Below are positions 1 to 9,171 of a stretch of DNA of 64,000 nucleotides, in pieces. Every line of letters begins with the position of its first letter. Within the stretch, counting starts at the first letter, position 1. Made by a program: the position numbers and the translations under genes. The notes beneath the pieces are model-generated. The model had not been told where the DNA came from, did not search any database, and worked only from the letters and a program-made list of their open reading frames with translations. The DNA comes from Methylophilaceae bacterium (lineage in GTDB: Bacteria; Pseudomonadota; Gammaproteobacteria; Burkholderiales; Methylophilaceae): positions 62,001 through 126,000 of the forward strand of contig JAOLWQ010000003.1 in assembly GCA_028342535.1 (NCBI GenBank). Direction: 5' to 3'.

Positions 1-101
1 AGCCTTCATCAGGTAAATGCTTAATGGGTCCATGTGCAGGTAAAAAATTAGAGATTTTAAATCTAAAAATTTTAGAAGATAAATTAATTGTAACTATTTA
101 A
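1..101 (+). CDS. C-terminal end of a Rieske [2Fe-2S] domain protein (5' truncated by window)
   Basis: An open frame enters from the left edge (codons from position 3) and stops with TAA at 99-101. The 32 visible residues contain SSGKCLMGPCAGKKLEI followed by a short beta-strand tail ending LIVTI. This resembles the end of small Rieske proteins, after the second Cys-His ligand pair, where a TGK..xGP stretch leads into the last strands. The ligands themselves would lie upstream and are not visible, so the call rests on this tail and on my recollection that a Rieske gene sits near sppA in some gammaproteobacteria. It ends 9 nt before sppA. Confidence 0.5.
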   Translation, partial: PSSGKCLMGPCAGKKLEILNLKILEDKLIVTI

Positions 102-110
102 GGCTTAAAT

Positions 111-1067
111 ATGGCAGAAAAACAAGGCAAAGACTGGGAAAAGCAAACAATTGAAAAAATTGCTATGGAATCTTTGGTTCAACAGAAAGCATCCAGGCGA
201 TGGAGTGTATTTTTTAAATCAGTTAGCTTAATTTATCTAGGATGGGTATTATTTTTTGTTCTATCTTCTTCAAATAGTTCAACTATAGCAAGTGGAGATT
301 TTACAGCTTTAATTACTTTAAATGGCGAGATTGGGGTTGATTCAGAAGTGTCGGCTATTAATGTTAAAAGTAGCTTAAAAGAAGTTTACGAGAATCCAGG
401 AACAAAGGCTCTCATTTTGTCGATTAATAGTCCCGGAGGAAGCCCTGTTCAGTCAGGAATAATAAATGATGAGATTAACAGGTACAAAGCACTTCACCCG
501 AAAATACCAATCTATGCAGTCATTGAAGACATTTGCGCTTCTGGTGGATATTATATAGCTGTAGCAGCTGATAAAATTTTCGTTGATAAGGCAAGCATAG
601 TTGGATCAATTGGGGTTCTTATGAATGGATTTGGTTTTGATAAGGCGATTAATAATTTAGGAATTGAAAGACGCCTAATTACATCTGGAGAAAATAAAGC
701 AATTTTAGATCCATTTCTCCCTATTCAGCCAAAACAAAAAGAATTTATGCAAAATCTTTTGAAGGAAGTGCATAGTCAATTCATTGAGGTTGTTAAAAAA
801 GGGCGTGGAAATAAATTATCACTTAATCCAGAGATCTTTTCTGGACTTTTTTGGTCAGGCGAGTCTGCAATTAATCTGGGTTTAGCTGATGGATATGGCG
901 ATATAGATTTGGTAGCGCGAGAGATTATTGGTTATGAGAAAATTATTGACTTTACTGCCCAAAGTAATTTTGCAGACAGATTTGCAAAGAGATTAGGTGC
1001 AAGTATTAGTTCTAACTTACATAATAAAATTTTAAATAATAACTTAAAAAATATTAAATTAAATTAG
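111..1067 (+). CDS. sppA: Signal peptide peptidase SppA, 36K type (S49 family)
   Basis: This 318-residue inner-membrane serine protease has one N-terminal membrane segment (about residues 36-52) and a periplasmic S49 domain. SINSPGGSPVQSG precedes the nucleophile motif ICASGGYY with Ser144, and the probable general base is Lys196 in SGENKAILDPF. The 52-residue Ser-Lys spacing matches the short SppA form of Bacillus, a single-domain enzyme, rather than the long tandem-domain E. coli protein. It is expected to clear cleaved signal peptides and membrane fragments. It starts 9 nt after the Rieske gene, so the two may be co-transcribed, and it converges on pgi with only 4 nt between the stops. Confidence 0.93.
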   Translation: MAEKQGKDWEKQTIEKIAMESLVQQKASRRWSVFFKSVSLIYLGWVLFFVLSSSNSSTIASGDFTALITLNGEIGVDSEVSAINVKSSLKEVYENPGTKALILSINSPGGSPVQSGIINDEINRYKALHPKIPIYAVIEDICASGGYYIAVAADKIFVDKASIVGSIGVLMNGFGFDKAINNLGIERRLITSGENKAILDPFLPIQPKQKEFMQNLLKEVHSQFIEVVKKGRGNKLSLNPEIFSGLFWSGESAINLGLADGYGDIDLVAREIIGYEKIIDFTAQSNFADRFAKRLGASISSNLHNKILNNNLKNIKLN

Positions 1068-1071
1068 TACT

Positions 1072-2724
1072 TTATATGTTTTTTTTAGTGTAATTTATTA
1101 AGTTATTAGTTGAAGAATCAAACCCACTTGTTTCATTTGGTTCAATTAATTTTGGTAGCACAAGTTTTGCAATTTGTTTTCCATATTCAACACCCCATTG
1201 ATCAAATGAATTGATATTCCATATAATTCCTTGAGTAAATATTTTGTGTTCATATATAGCTATTAGTCTTCCAAGTGATTTTGGATTTAACTTATCAAAA
1301 AGAATTGAAGTAGAAGGTCTATTTCCTTCAAAAGTCTTATGAGGAGTTAAAGTTTTTATTATATTTTCGTCTAGACCCTGATTTTTTAATTCTGCACGAG
1401 CTTCATTATTAGTTTTTCCCATCATTAATGACTGGGTCTGCGCAATAAAATTAGCAATAAGTATTTTATGGTGCTCATTTCCATTATTGCCAATTGAATA
1501 GTGTGAGTGAATTGGCATTATGAAATCACTTGGAATAACTACGGTGCCTTGATGAATTAGTTGATAAAAAGCATGTTGTCCATTAGTTCCGGATTCACCC
1601 CATAATATTGGACCGCTATTGTATTGAATTTTCTCACCACTCCTATCTATAAACTTACCATTACTTTCCATATCCGCCTGTTGAAGGTATGAAGGAAATA
1701 ACGATAAGCCTTGATCATAAGGTAGCACGGCGTGTGTATTGAACTTAAAAAAATTAATATACCAAACACCCAGAAGTGCAAGCATTACAGGGATATTTTC
1801 TTGAAGTGGTGCATTCTTGAAGTGGTTATCAATGTCATGAGCACCATCTAAGAGTTGTTCAAATTTTTCCATTCCTAAGAATATGGCTATTGAAAGTCCT
1901 ATTGCAGACCATAAAGAATATCTTCCACCTACCCAGTCCCAAAATTCAAACATATTATCTTTATGGATACCAAATTTTTCGACAGCAGCTTCATTAGTAG
2001 ATATTGCTACAAAGTGATTCTTTATAGATTCTCGATCTTTTAAATATTTTAGTAGCCATGCTCTTGCAGAATAAGCATTCGTCATCGTTTCTTGAGTTGT
2101 AAAAGTTTTTGAAGCAACAATAAATAGAGTTGTTTCAGGGTCACATAGCTCTAGTGTTTGAGAGATATCAGCACCATCAATATTTGAAACAAAATGAGGT
2201 GTAATATCTTTAGTACCATATGATTTTAATGCCTCACAAACCATTGCTGGACCTAAGTCGGAGCCACCAATGCCAATATTTACAACACTTTTAATTTTTT
2301 TTCCAGTATAACCTTGAGCTTTGCCATTTCTTACGTCGTTAGAGAAGCTTTTTATTTGAGCTAATACTTGATTGACGTTTGGCATAATATCTTTGCCATC
2401 TAATAAAATAGGCTTGTTTGATCTATTTCTTAGAGCTATATGGAGTGCTGATCTATTTTCTGTAAAATTAATTTTGTCACCGGAGAATAATCGGTCACGC
2501 CAGTCCTCGACTTTTGCATCTTTTGCAAGGGTTAAGAGAAGATTAAGTGTTTCATCTGTAATTCTATTTTTAGAAAAGTCTACTAAAAAGTCTTCATATT
2601 GAATATGATATTTATTAAATCTATTGTCATCATTGTTAAATAAGTCACGCATGTGAACTGACTTTATTTTTTCAAAGTGATTATTAAGCGCTTTCCATGA
2701 TGAGCTTTTGTTAATTGTGGACAT
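1072..2724 (-). CDS. pgi: Glucose-6-phosphate isomerase
   Basis: This 550-residue protein interconverts glucose 6-phosphate and fructose 6-phosphate in the cytosol, and its length is usual for the long bacterial form. Visible family signatures are NIGIGGSDLGPAMVCEAL, VASKTFTTQETMTNA and GESGTNGQHAFYQLIHQGT. The last of these carries the catalytic region near the sugar-phosphate site. A late GVEYGKQ stretch supplies the C-terminal Lys helix. The gene is the only member of its transcription unit and stands 78 nt from queG upstream on the same strand. In this genome it may serve gluconeogenesis and provide hexose phosphate for the surface-glycan genes further right; that link is inference. Confidence 0.97.
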   Translation of the reverse strand: MSTINKSSSWKALNNHFEKIKSVHMRDLFNNDDNRFNKYHIQYEDFLVDFSKNRITDETLNLLLTLAKDAKVEDWRDRLFSGDKINFTENRSALHIALRNRSNKPILLDGKDIMPNVNQVLAQIKSFSNDVRNGKAQGYTGKKIKSVVNIGIGGSDLGPAMVCEALKSYGTKDITPHFVSNIDGADISQTLELCDPETTLFIVASKTFTTQETMTNAYSARAWLLKYLKDRESIKNHFVAISTNEAAVEKFGIHKDNMFEFWDWVGGRYSLWSAIGLSIAIFLGMEKFEQLLDGAHDIDNHFKNAPLQENIPVMLALLGVWYINFFKFNTHAVLPYDQGLSLFPSYLQQADMESNGKFIDRSGEKIQYNSGPILWGESGTNGQHAFYQLIHQGTVVIPSDFIMPIHSHYSIGNNGNEHHKILIANFIAQTQSLMMGKTNNEARAELKNQGLDENIIKTLTPHKTFEGNRPSTSILFDKLNPKSLGRLIAIYEHKIFTQGIIWNINSFDQWGVEYGKQIAKLVLPKLIEPNETSGFDSSTNNLINYTKKNI

Positions 2725-2802
2725 AAAAGAATCTTGATTAAATGGGTTTGAATTATTAAGTTTGTAATTGTAGCAAATTTTATTGGAATTATAGATATAG
2801 AA

Positions 2803-3864
2803 TTAATTCTGTTGTTGATTAATGGCCCATAAAATATGTTCTTTTACTAACTGAGTTGTATCTTTTAGTCGAGATTCCAAGACTTTGATAACTTTGTCTG
2901 ATTTTGGAGCATTTCCAAGACTTACTGCAATATTTCGAAGCCACTGATTATAGCCAATTCTTAATATCGCACTTCCGTTAAAAATCTTTTTGAATTCTTT
3001 TTCTGAAATCTTAAAGCTGTCTATAAGCGATAAATCATTAAGGTTATGGCGAGTAACAAAATCTTTTTCTTTTGTTATTTTTCCATATTTATTCCATGGG
3101 CAGACTAATTGACAATCATCACAGCCATATATTCTATTACCAATAGGTTTTCTATATTCAATAGGTATAGAACCTTTAAATTCTATAGTTAGGTAAGATA
3201 TACATTTATTGGCATCTAGCTTGTAAGGAGCAATAATAGCTTTTGTAGGGCATATATCAATACATGCAGAGCATGTGCCACAATGTGTTGATTTTTTTTT
3301 ATCTACCACTAACGGCAAAGTAGTATAAATTTCACCTAGAAAGAACCATGATCCATTTTCTTTATTTAAAAGTAGGGTGTGCTTTCCCCTCCATCCTAAG
3401 CCAGCTTTTTCAGCGAGTTCAACTTCTAATACTGGCGCACTATCAGTAAAAACTCTAGAATCAAATGAGATATCTTTGATCTCTTCTTTCAATCTTTGAG
3501 TTAATTTTTTTAATTTTCCACGAATAACTTTGTGATAATCTCTTCCTAAGGTATATCTTGAAATATAAGCTTTGTTCTTATCTTGAAGTATTCCAAGTGT
3601 ATTTTCTTTTTGTGGAAAATAATTGAGTCTTACAGAAATTACTGTTAGAGTCTTTGGAAGTAAATGAGTAGGGTTAAATTTTATATCCTGGTGCTTTTTT
3701 AGATAATGCATTTCCCCTTGAAAGCCTGCTTTAATCCATTCATGATAGGATTTTTTTGTTTGATTAAGATTTATATCAGAGATACCAATTTCATCGAAAC
3801 CTAAATCATGGCCCCATACTTTAATTTTCTCTGTAATTGATTTCCAAATTAATTTATCATTCAT
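2803..3864 (-). CDS. queG: Epoxyqueuosine reductase
   Basis: The 353-residue protein performs the last step of queuosine synthesis, reducing epoxyqueuosine in tRNA with a cobalamin cofactor and two [4Fe-4S] clusters. An N-terminal DUF1730-type domain (about 1-170) precedes a ferredoxin-like segment with Cys195, 198, 201 and 205 (CGTCSACIDICP) and Cys248, 251 and 255 (CDDCQLVCP), with Cys221 as the remaining ligand candidate. The C-terminal helices resemble the HEAT-like tail of the family. It is divergent from tsaE with only 22 nt between starts. That close pairing with tsaE is familiar in proteobacteria. Confidence 0.95.
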   Translation of the reverse strand: MNDKLIWKSITEKIKVWGHDLGFDEIGISDINLNQTKKSYHEWIKAGFQGEMHYLKKHQDIKFNPTHLLPKTLTVISVRLNYFPQKENTLGILQDKNKAYISRYTLGRDYHKVIRGKLKKLTQRLKEEIKDISFDSRVFTDSAPVLEVELAEKAGLGWRGKHTLLLNKENGSWFFLGEIYTTLPLVVDKKKSTHCGTCSACIDICPTKAIIAPYKLDANKCISYLTIEFKGSIPIEYRKPIGNRIYGCDDCQLVCPWNKYGKITKEKDFVTRHNLNDLSLIDSFKISEKEFKKIFNGSAILRIGYNQWLRNIAVSLGNAPKSDKVIKVLESRLKDTTQLVKEHILWAINQQQN

Positions 3865-3886
3865 ATGATAAAAATAATAAACTAAA

Positions 3887-4351
3887 ATGACTATGAAAGA
3901 ATTAAAAATTTTACTTTCTAATGAAAAAAATACTCTAGCTTTAGGTAAAAATATTTCAGCTCATCTGGTTGAGGGTGCTCTAATCTTTCTTAAAGGAGAT
4001 CTGGGAACAGGTAAAACAACTTTAGCAAGAGGTTTAATTATGGGTCTTGGTTACTCTGGCTCTGTCAAAAGCCCTACATACACACTAATTGAGCAATATG
4101 AGTTTGATGTATTTACTTTAAATCATTTTGATCTTTATAGATTTACAGATCCCAATGAATGGTTGACTTCTGGTTTTCAAGAATATATCAATGATCACGA
4201 CGTAAGTCTTATTGAATGGCCTGAGAAAGCTTCTGAATTACTACCCAAACCTGATTTAGAAATTAAACTTTCATATAAAAATGAAAGCCGAATCGTTCAT
4301 ATAAACAGTTTTACCGAAAAAGGACATAAATGCTTAGCAAACCTATCTTAA
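3887..4351 (+). CDS. tsaE: tRNA threonylcarbamoyladenosine biosynthesis ATPase TsaE
   Basis: At 154 residues this is the usual size for TsaE (YjeE), the ATPase that works with TsaB and TsaD to make t6A37 in ANN-decoding tRNAs. The P-loop GDLGTGKT lies at residues 37-44, followed by the family stretch KSPTYTLIEQYE and the Walker B-like LNHFDLYRF. LIEWPEKA near residue 107 is also typical. ATG at 3887 and 3893 are both possible starts. The stop overlaps the amidase start as TAATG, so translation is probably coupled. Confidence 0.93.
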   Translation: MTMKELKILLSNEKNTLALGKNISAHLVEGALIFLKGDLGTGKTTLARGLIMGLGYSGSVKSPTYTLIEQYEFDVFTLNHFDLYRFTDPNEWLTSGFQEYINDHDVSLIEWPEKASELLPKPDLEIKLSYKNESRIVHINSFTEKGHKCLANLS

Positions 4352-5544
4352 TGAAATCTTTTATTTTTTATCTTCTACTTTTATTTAGTTTGTCAGTAAC
4401 TGCTGAAAATATAGTAAAAGCAACAAGAGTTTGGCCAGCTCCTGATTATACAAGGGTGACAATTGAATCTTCATCAGCGATATCTAATGACCAAATGATG
4501 CTTAAAGACCCTGAGAGAATAGTGATTGATCTAAAGAGAGTTAAATTAAATGAGGCTCTAAGAAAATTAAGCTCTCAGGTGGATGTGCTTGATCCGAATA
4601 TTAAAAAAATAAGGGTTGGACAATTTAACCCGAAAGTGACAAGAGTTGTTATTGATCTTAAAGCTTCAGCAAGCGTAAAGATATTCTCTTTAAAGCCAAT
4701 TAAAAAATATAAGCATAGACTTGTAATTGATGTTTATCCGAAAGAAATAGATGAGCTTGCAAGTTTGCTTAATCAGCTTAAGAAAAAAGATAATGGACAG
4801 CAATCAACTGAGCTCGTCATTCCAGAGATTAAGAAATCAATTATCATCGCAATTGATGCTGGCCATGGCGGCGAAGATCCTGGGGCCATTGGGGCTAAAG
4901 GTACCAAAGAAAAAGTTGTAAATCTTCAAATTGCAAAAAAACTAAAAAAACTTATCGATAAAGAACCTAATATGAAGGCGGTATTAATTAGATCAGGAGA
5001 TTACTATATTCCACTAGGGAAGAGAGTTTCCATGGCTAGAAAAATAAAAGCTGATGTTTTTATATCTATTCATGCTGATGCATTTAAAAAAAGGGCAGTT
5101 CGAGGTTCTTCAGTATTTGCCCTATCAGAAAGAGGGGCAACTAGTGCGTTCGCTAAGTTTTTAGCTAACAATGAAAACGAAGCTGATTTAATAGGGGGGG
5201 TTAGTATTGATGACAAAGAGCCGATACTTGCTAGAACTTTGTTAGATTTATCTCAGACTACAACTATTAATGACAGCTTGAAACTTGGTAACCATGTTTT
5301 AAAAGAAATAAAAAAGGTGAACAAGCTACATAAAAAATATGTTGAACAGGCTGGATTTGCTGTGCTTAAAGCCCCTGATATACCTTCAATTCTTATAGAA
5401 ACTGCATTCATTAGCAATAGAAAGGAAGAGAGGAATTTAAGATCTGCAGGTTTTCAACAAAAAATATCTCGAAGCATTCTTAAGGGAATTAAGAGGTACA
5501 TAAAAAATGGACAAGTATTAGCTTTTTATACTGAATATGAATAA
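4351..5544 (+). CDS. N-acetylmuramoyl-L-alanine amidase, AmiC/AmiB type
   Basis: This periplasmic zinc amidase splits peptidoglycan during daughter-cell separation. I place the start at ATG 4351, where it overlaps the tsaE stop (TAATG), because that gives a clean signal peptide MKSFIFYLLLLFSLSVTA; an ATG at 4330 would add seven residues before it. An AMIN septum-targeting domain (about 20-125) is followed by an Amidase_3 domain (about 165-385). Predicted zinc ligands are His172 (DAGHGG), Glu187 and His241 (SIHAD), and the catalytic Glu is residue 350 (IETAF). It sits in the tsaE-amiB position of gammaproteobacteria, but no mutL follows: the 3' end overlaps miaA by 8 nt. Confidence 0.92.
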   Translation: MKSFIFYLLLLFSLSVTAENIVKATRVWPAPDYTRVTIESSSAISNDQMMLKDPERIVIDLKRVKLNEALRKLSSQVDVLDPNIKKIRVGQFNPKVTRVVIDLKASASVKIFSLKPIKKYKHRLVIDVYPKEIDELASLLNQLKKKDNGQQSTELVIPEIKKSIIIAIDAGHGGEDPGAIGAKGTKEKVVNLQIAKKLKKLIDKEPNMKAVLIRSGDYYIPLGKRVSMARKIKADVFISIHADAFKKRAVRGSSVFALSERGATSAFAKFLANNENEADLIGGVSIDDKEPILARTLLDLSQTTTINDSLKLGNHVLKEIKKVNKLHKKYVEQAGFAVLKAPDIPSILIETAFISNRKEERNLRSAGFQQKISRSILKGIKRYIKNGQVLAFYTEYE

Positions 5545-6475
5545 AGATAAAAGAATTTATTTATTAGGCCCAACGGCAACTGGAAAAACAAAACTCGTTA
5601 AGCACCTTAATGATTTATTTCCTATTGATATAATCAGTGTCGATTCAGCTCAAATTTATAAAAATTTGGATATTGGTACTGCAAAACCAAATCACAAAGA
5701 GCTAATTAAAACCCCACATCATTTGTTAGATATTAGATCACCGATTGAGTCTTATTCAGTTGTAGATTTTAAGAAAGACGTTGATTTAATTGTAACCAAA
5801 TCTCTGAATGCAAAAAAAATTCCATTTCTTTATGGCGGAACAATGATGTATTTTAATTCCCTAGAAAATCCTTTAGATAATTTACCTATTTCAACGGTAG
5901 AAACAAAAAAAAAAGTAAACGATGAATTAAATAAATTTGGTATTGAGTTTTTATTTAATAAGCTTGAAGAGGTTGATCCAGTATCAACAAAAAAAATAAA
6001 CCCTAATGATTCACAAAGAATTCAAAGGGCTTTAGAGGTTTATTATATTACTGGTAAGGCATTATCCTCTTTTTACATTAAAAATAAGACGATAGAGACT
6101 CCGTACAAACTTCTAAAGCTGGCTTTAATACCTGATAGCAGAGAGCGCTTGCATGTCGTAATTGAGGAAAGAGTTGAATATATGCTTGAAAGCGGCCTGA
6201 TAGAAGAGGTTGAGGCAATTTTGAGCAATTACCCAAGTTTAGATGACTCATATCCTTCTTTTAGGTCAGTTGGTTATCGTCAAACCTACCATTATTTAAA
6301 AAATCAAATTTCTAAAAATGAATTAAAAAATAAAATAATTTTTGCAACAAGACAATTAGCAAAAAGGCAGATGACTTGGATGCGTAAGATGGAAAACTTA
6401 GAAATATTCGATCCATTTAGTGATGATTTAAATTTAAAAGTTACAGATAGGATACAGACATTTTTAGCAAATTAA
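5537..6475 (+). CDS. miaA: tRNA dimethylallyltransferase
   Basis: The 312-residue enzyme transfers dimethylallyl from DMAPP to A37 of tRNAs reading UNN codons. The P-loop GPTATGKT is at residues 11-18, the substrate-binding SVDSAQIYKNLDIGTAKP follows, and GGTMMYFNSL and RSVGYRQTYHYL are further family blocks. The length is normal. It overlaps the amidase upstream by 8 nt. In many gammaproteobacteria mutL lies before miaA and hfq after it; both are absent here. The 3' end probably overlaps the start of the EamA permease. Confidence 0.95.
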   Translation: MNKDKRIYLLGPTATGKTKLVKHLNDLFPIDIISVDSAQIYKNLDIGTAKPNHKELIKTPHHLLDIRSPIESYSVVDFKKDVDLIVTKSLNAKKIPFLYGGTMMYFNSLENPLDNLPISTVETKKKVNDELNKFGIEFLFNKLEEVDPVSTKKINPNDSQRIQRALEVYYITGKALSSFYIKNKTIETPYKLLKLALIPDSRERLHVVIEERVEYMLESGLIEEVEAILSNYPSLDDSYPSFRSVGYRQTYHYLKNQISKNELKNKIIFATRQLAKRQMTWMRKMENLEIFDPFSDDLNLKVTDRIQTFLAN

Positions 6476-7320
6476 ATACCTATAAAGGTATTCTGTATTT
6501 ACTTTTTGGTACGGTAGTCTGGGGTTTAATTTGGTACCCATATAGACTTCTGGCAGACGTTGGTATTTCTGGGGTATATTCCAGCTTACTTTGCTTCAGC
6601 TTTACCTTATTATTGGGACTATTTTTCTACAAACCCAATAATCTTTCAAATTTTAAATATATAAATTTTTGGATTTATGCATTTGTTCAAGGAATTACTA
6701 ATATTGCATTTGTATTAGCAGTTATAGACGGAGAGTTAGTTCGGGTTATGCTTTTGTTTTTCTTATCCCCGGTTTGGACAATATCATTTTCATTTTTATT
6801 TTTAAAAGAAAAAATATATCTTAAAAATATTGTAGCTGCGTTTTTGAGTTTATTGGGAGCATTTATAATACTTTGGCAGGATGGATTTTACTTATTAGGT
6901 TTAGATATAAGTGATATTTATGCAATTATTGGCGGTTTAGGCTTTGCTTTAAGTAATGTTTTGGCCAGACGCTTCAATAAGTTAGGCATTAAAGATAAGT
7001 CATATGCAGTTTGGATTGGTGTAATAATAATTGCACTAATATCAGCTATATTATTTCCCGTAGAATTCGATACTCCTAGTTTAGACTTTAATTCTATTAT
7101 TATTTTAATTTTATTAGGCCTTGTAATGCTGCTTGCAACGATGGTTGTTCAGATTGGTCTTACGTTAGTAGAAGCAGTTCGAGCTAGCCCAATATTTTTG
7201 TTCGAAATAGTGGTTGTGGGCATATCTGGCTACTTATTGGCCAATGAATCATTGTTAGCTAAAGATTTTATTGGTGGTGTATTTATTATTTTAGGGGTTT
7301 TGATCTCAACTCGAAAATAA
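6460..7320 (+). CDS. EamA/DMT-superfamily permease with a non-standard start codon
   Basis: This is an inner-membrane transporter of unknown substrate with about ten hydrophobic segments. The only ATG/GTG/TTG start is TTG 6613, which would delete the first two membrane segments. The frame is open from 6451, after TAG at 6448-6450, and encodes a typical EamA N-terminus (GILYLLFGTVVWGLIWYPYR). I use ATT 6460: AGGA at 6449-6452 lies 7 nt upstream and eight residues precede the first helix, giving 286 residues. CTG 6493, with AAAGG 4 nt upstream, is the alternative and gives 275 residues. The family and strand are secure; the start is not. Its 3' end overlaps the convergent TPR gene by 15 nt. Confidence 0.75.
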   Translation: MFSKLNTYKGILYLLFGTVVWGLIWYPYRLLADVGISGVYSSLLCFSFTLLLGLFFYKPNNLSNFKYINFWIYAFVQGITNIAFVLAVIDGELVRVMLLFFLSPVWTISFSFLFLKEKIYLKNIVAAFLSLLGAFIILWQDGFYLLGLDISDIYAIIGGLGFALSNVLARRFNKLGIKDKSYAVWIGVIIIALISAILFPVEFDTPSLDFNSIIILILLGLVMLLATMVVQIGLTLVEAVRASPIFLFEIVVVGISGYLLANESLLAKDFIGGVFIILGVLISTRK

Positions 7321-9165
7321 ATCTCTATAAATTCTTTCTAAGTTAGTGGTAAATATATCAGGCTTAAACAGAGTAGAGTTATTTTTTCCCGTGATAATTT
7401 TTTGTTTAATTCTTAAGAGCTCTTTTGGATTCTTATATAACTCAAGGGCTTTGTCATAATAGTTATCATCATCTTCTGTAATCATTTCTTCACAATTAAT
7501 TTCTTTTAAAATACTTCCAGCAACTCGACTAGCAAAGCTTTGACCTGACAAAGTTAGGATAGGGCATCCTGACCATATTGCATCACTTGTGGAGGTGTGC
7601 GCGTTGTATGGATATGTATCTAAAAATAAATCAATAATTTGATGACGATTTATATGTTCATCAATTGAGACCTTTGGGGCAAATTTAATTCTATTTTTTT
7701 CAATGCCATTTTGTTTTGCATGTAGCCATAAATTTTCTTTATATAAATTATTTGAGTCTAGAAGCCAAAGAATTGCAGAAGGGCTATTCTTAAGAAGCTT
7801 TATCCATATACTAAATTGATTTTTAGTAATTTTTATTGGTTGACCAAAAGATGCATATATAAAAGTATTATCGTTAAATCCATAATCTTTTTTAGTTATT
7901 GATTTAAGTTTAGGCCTGTTAGCAATATTAGGTTGGTAGCAATAAGGGAGATACAAAACCTTTTCAGCGTAGTCATTTATTTTTTCATCAGGAATAATAT
8001 ATTTATCAGATAAAATAAAATCAAAAAGTGGTTTTTCATAGTGAAATCCCATTGTTCCAGGAAATCCAAGCCAATTTATATGATATCGAGCAGGCTTGTA
8101 AGCAGCTATGAAAGACCTACTGTTTTGAGTGAATCCTGATAAGTCTACCAATATATCAACTTTTTCATCTCTTATTAATTGAGCACCTTGAGCGTCACTT
8201 TCGTTCGATAGATTGATAAATTCACAATTTAATTTTTTAAATGCTTCATGCTCACTTGAAGCCTCATCAGGCCCTGAATAAAACAACTTAATAATAAACA
8301 TCTTTTTATTATGACTTTTTAATATATCAATAATTAAGTAATAAAGAGGATGATTTCTAAAGTCGGCTGAGAGGTAGCCAATCGTAAGTTTATTTTTTAC
8401 GGGAGTACTTAGTTTGCTAAGTGGCTTTATTTTTATTTGCTCGGACCAATTTGTGGCAACTCTTAAATGATCCTTACTATTAAAATGAGGCATTGATAAA
8501 ACTGTAAAGGGGGATATCTTCCCTTTACCTTTATTTCTAATATGATTCTTAATATCATTAAATAAAGTATCAATATTTCCCCATTCGCAGGCATGTTGCA
8601 TTAAATGAGTTAGCTCAACTTTTGAGTGAATTGATTCAGGATTTATGTCTAGAGCTTTTTTATAGCATATGATTGCATCTTCATCTTTACCAAGGCGACG
8701 ATAGGCATTGCCTAAGTTATTAAATGTATCTGCATCTGGCCTACTTAAATTATTTTTTATTGATTTCTGATATGCCTCAATAGACTTATCAAATTGATTT
8801 AAAGATAATAAAGCATTTCCGTAGTTAAATAAATAATTTGGATTGTTGGGGTTGTGAGTGAGGACTTCTTCAAAGCAATCTTTGGCTAACTTATAGTTTC
8901 TGTTGATTTGATATGCATTCCCAATCTGCTCAAGACAGAAACATAAACCCTCTCTTATGTCTCCATTTCCATTCGTCATAGGAAGTAATTTTCTAAAATA
9001 TGTGGCTGCTTCTAGAAAATTATTATTTGTCGCATAAAGGTTGGCAATTTCAATTTGAGTAGAAATATCATTTGGATTATCTGCTAATGCCTCTTTTAGT
9101 ATCACTAAAGCGCCTTCTATATCACCCAGTTTTTCTTTTTTTTTGGCTTTCGAAATTGAATCCAT
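7306..9165 (-). CDS. TPR protein with GT41 (OGT/SPINDLY-like) glycosyltransferase domain
   Basis: In this 619-residue protein, TPR units fill roughly residues 1-200 (for example a NAYRRLGKDEDAIICYKKAL unit). The rest is a GT41 catalytic domain: LTIGYLSADFRNHPLYYLI, DILVDLSGFTQNSRS, INWLGFPGTMGF, YASFGQPIKITKNQF and DLFLDTYPYNAHTSTSDAIW, the UDP-sugar binding region. The family O-glycosylates Ser/Thr of proteins with GlcNAc or similar sugars, usually in the cytosol. It is the last gene of the lipid-modification run, 6 nt after the cyclopropane synthase, an odd companion. The acceptor is unknown. Confidence 0.88.
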   Translation of the reverse strand: MDSISKAKKKEKLGDIEGALVILKEALADNPNDISTQIEIANLYATNNNFLEAATYFRKLLPMTNGNGDIREGLCFCLEQIGNAYQINRNYKLAKDCFEEVLTHNPNNPNYLFNYGNALLSLNQFDKSIEAYQKSIKNNLSRPDADTFNNLGNAYRRLGKDEDAIICYKKALDINPESIHSKVELTHLMQHACEWGNIDTLFNDIKNHIRNKGKGKISPFTVLSMPHFNSKDHLRVATNWSEQIKIKPLSKLSTPVKNKLTIGYLSADFRNHPLYYLIIDILKSHNKKMFIIKLFYSGPDEASSEHEAFKKLNCEFINLSNESDAQGAQLIRDEKVDILVDLSGFTQNSRSFIAAYKPARYHINWLGFPGTMGFHYEKPLFDFILSDKYIIPDEKINDYAEKVLYLPYCYQPNIANRPKLKSITKKDYGFNDNTFIYASFGQPIKITKNQFSIWIKLLKNSPSAILWLLDSNNLYKENLWLHAKQNGIEKNRIKFAPKVSIDEHINRHQIIDLFLDTYPYNAHTSTSDAIWSGCPILTLSGQSFASRVAGSILKEINCEEMITEDDDNYYDKALELYKNPKELLRIKQKIITGKNNSTLFKPDIFTTNLERIYRDLFSS

Positions 9166-9171
9166 GCTTAA

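Noticed and set aside
2372-2602. Plus-strand 76-codon open frame inside pgi
   Set aside because: It lies wholly antisense to a well-supported gene and shows no family motif.
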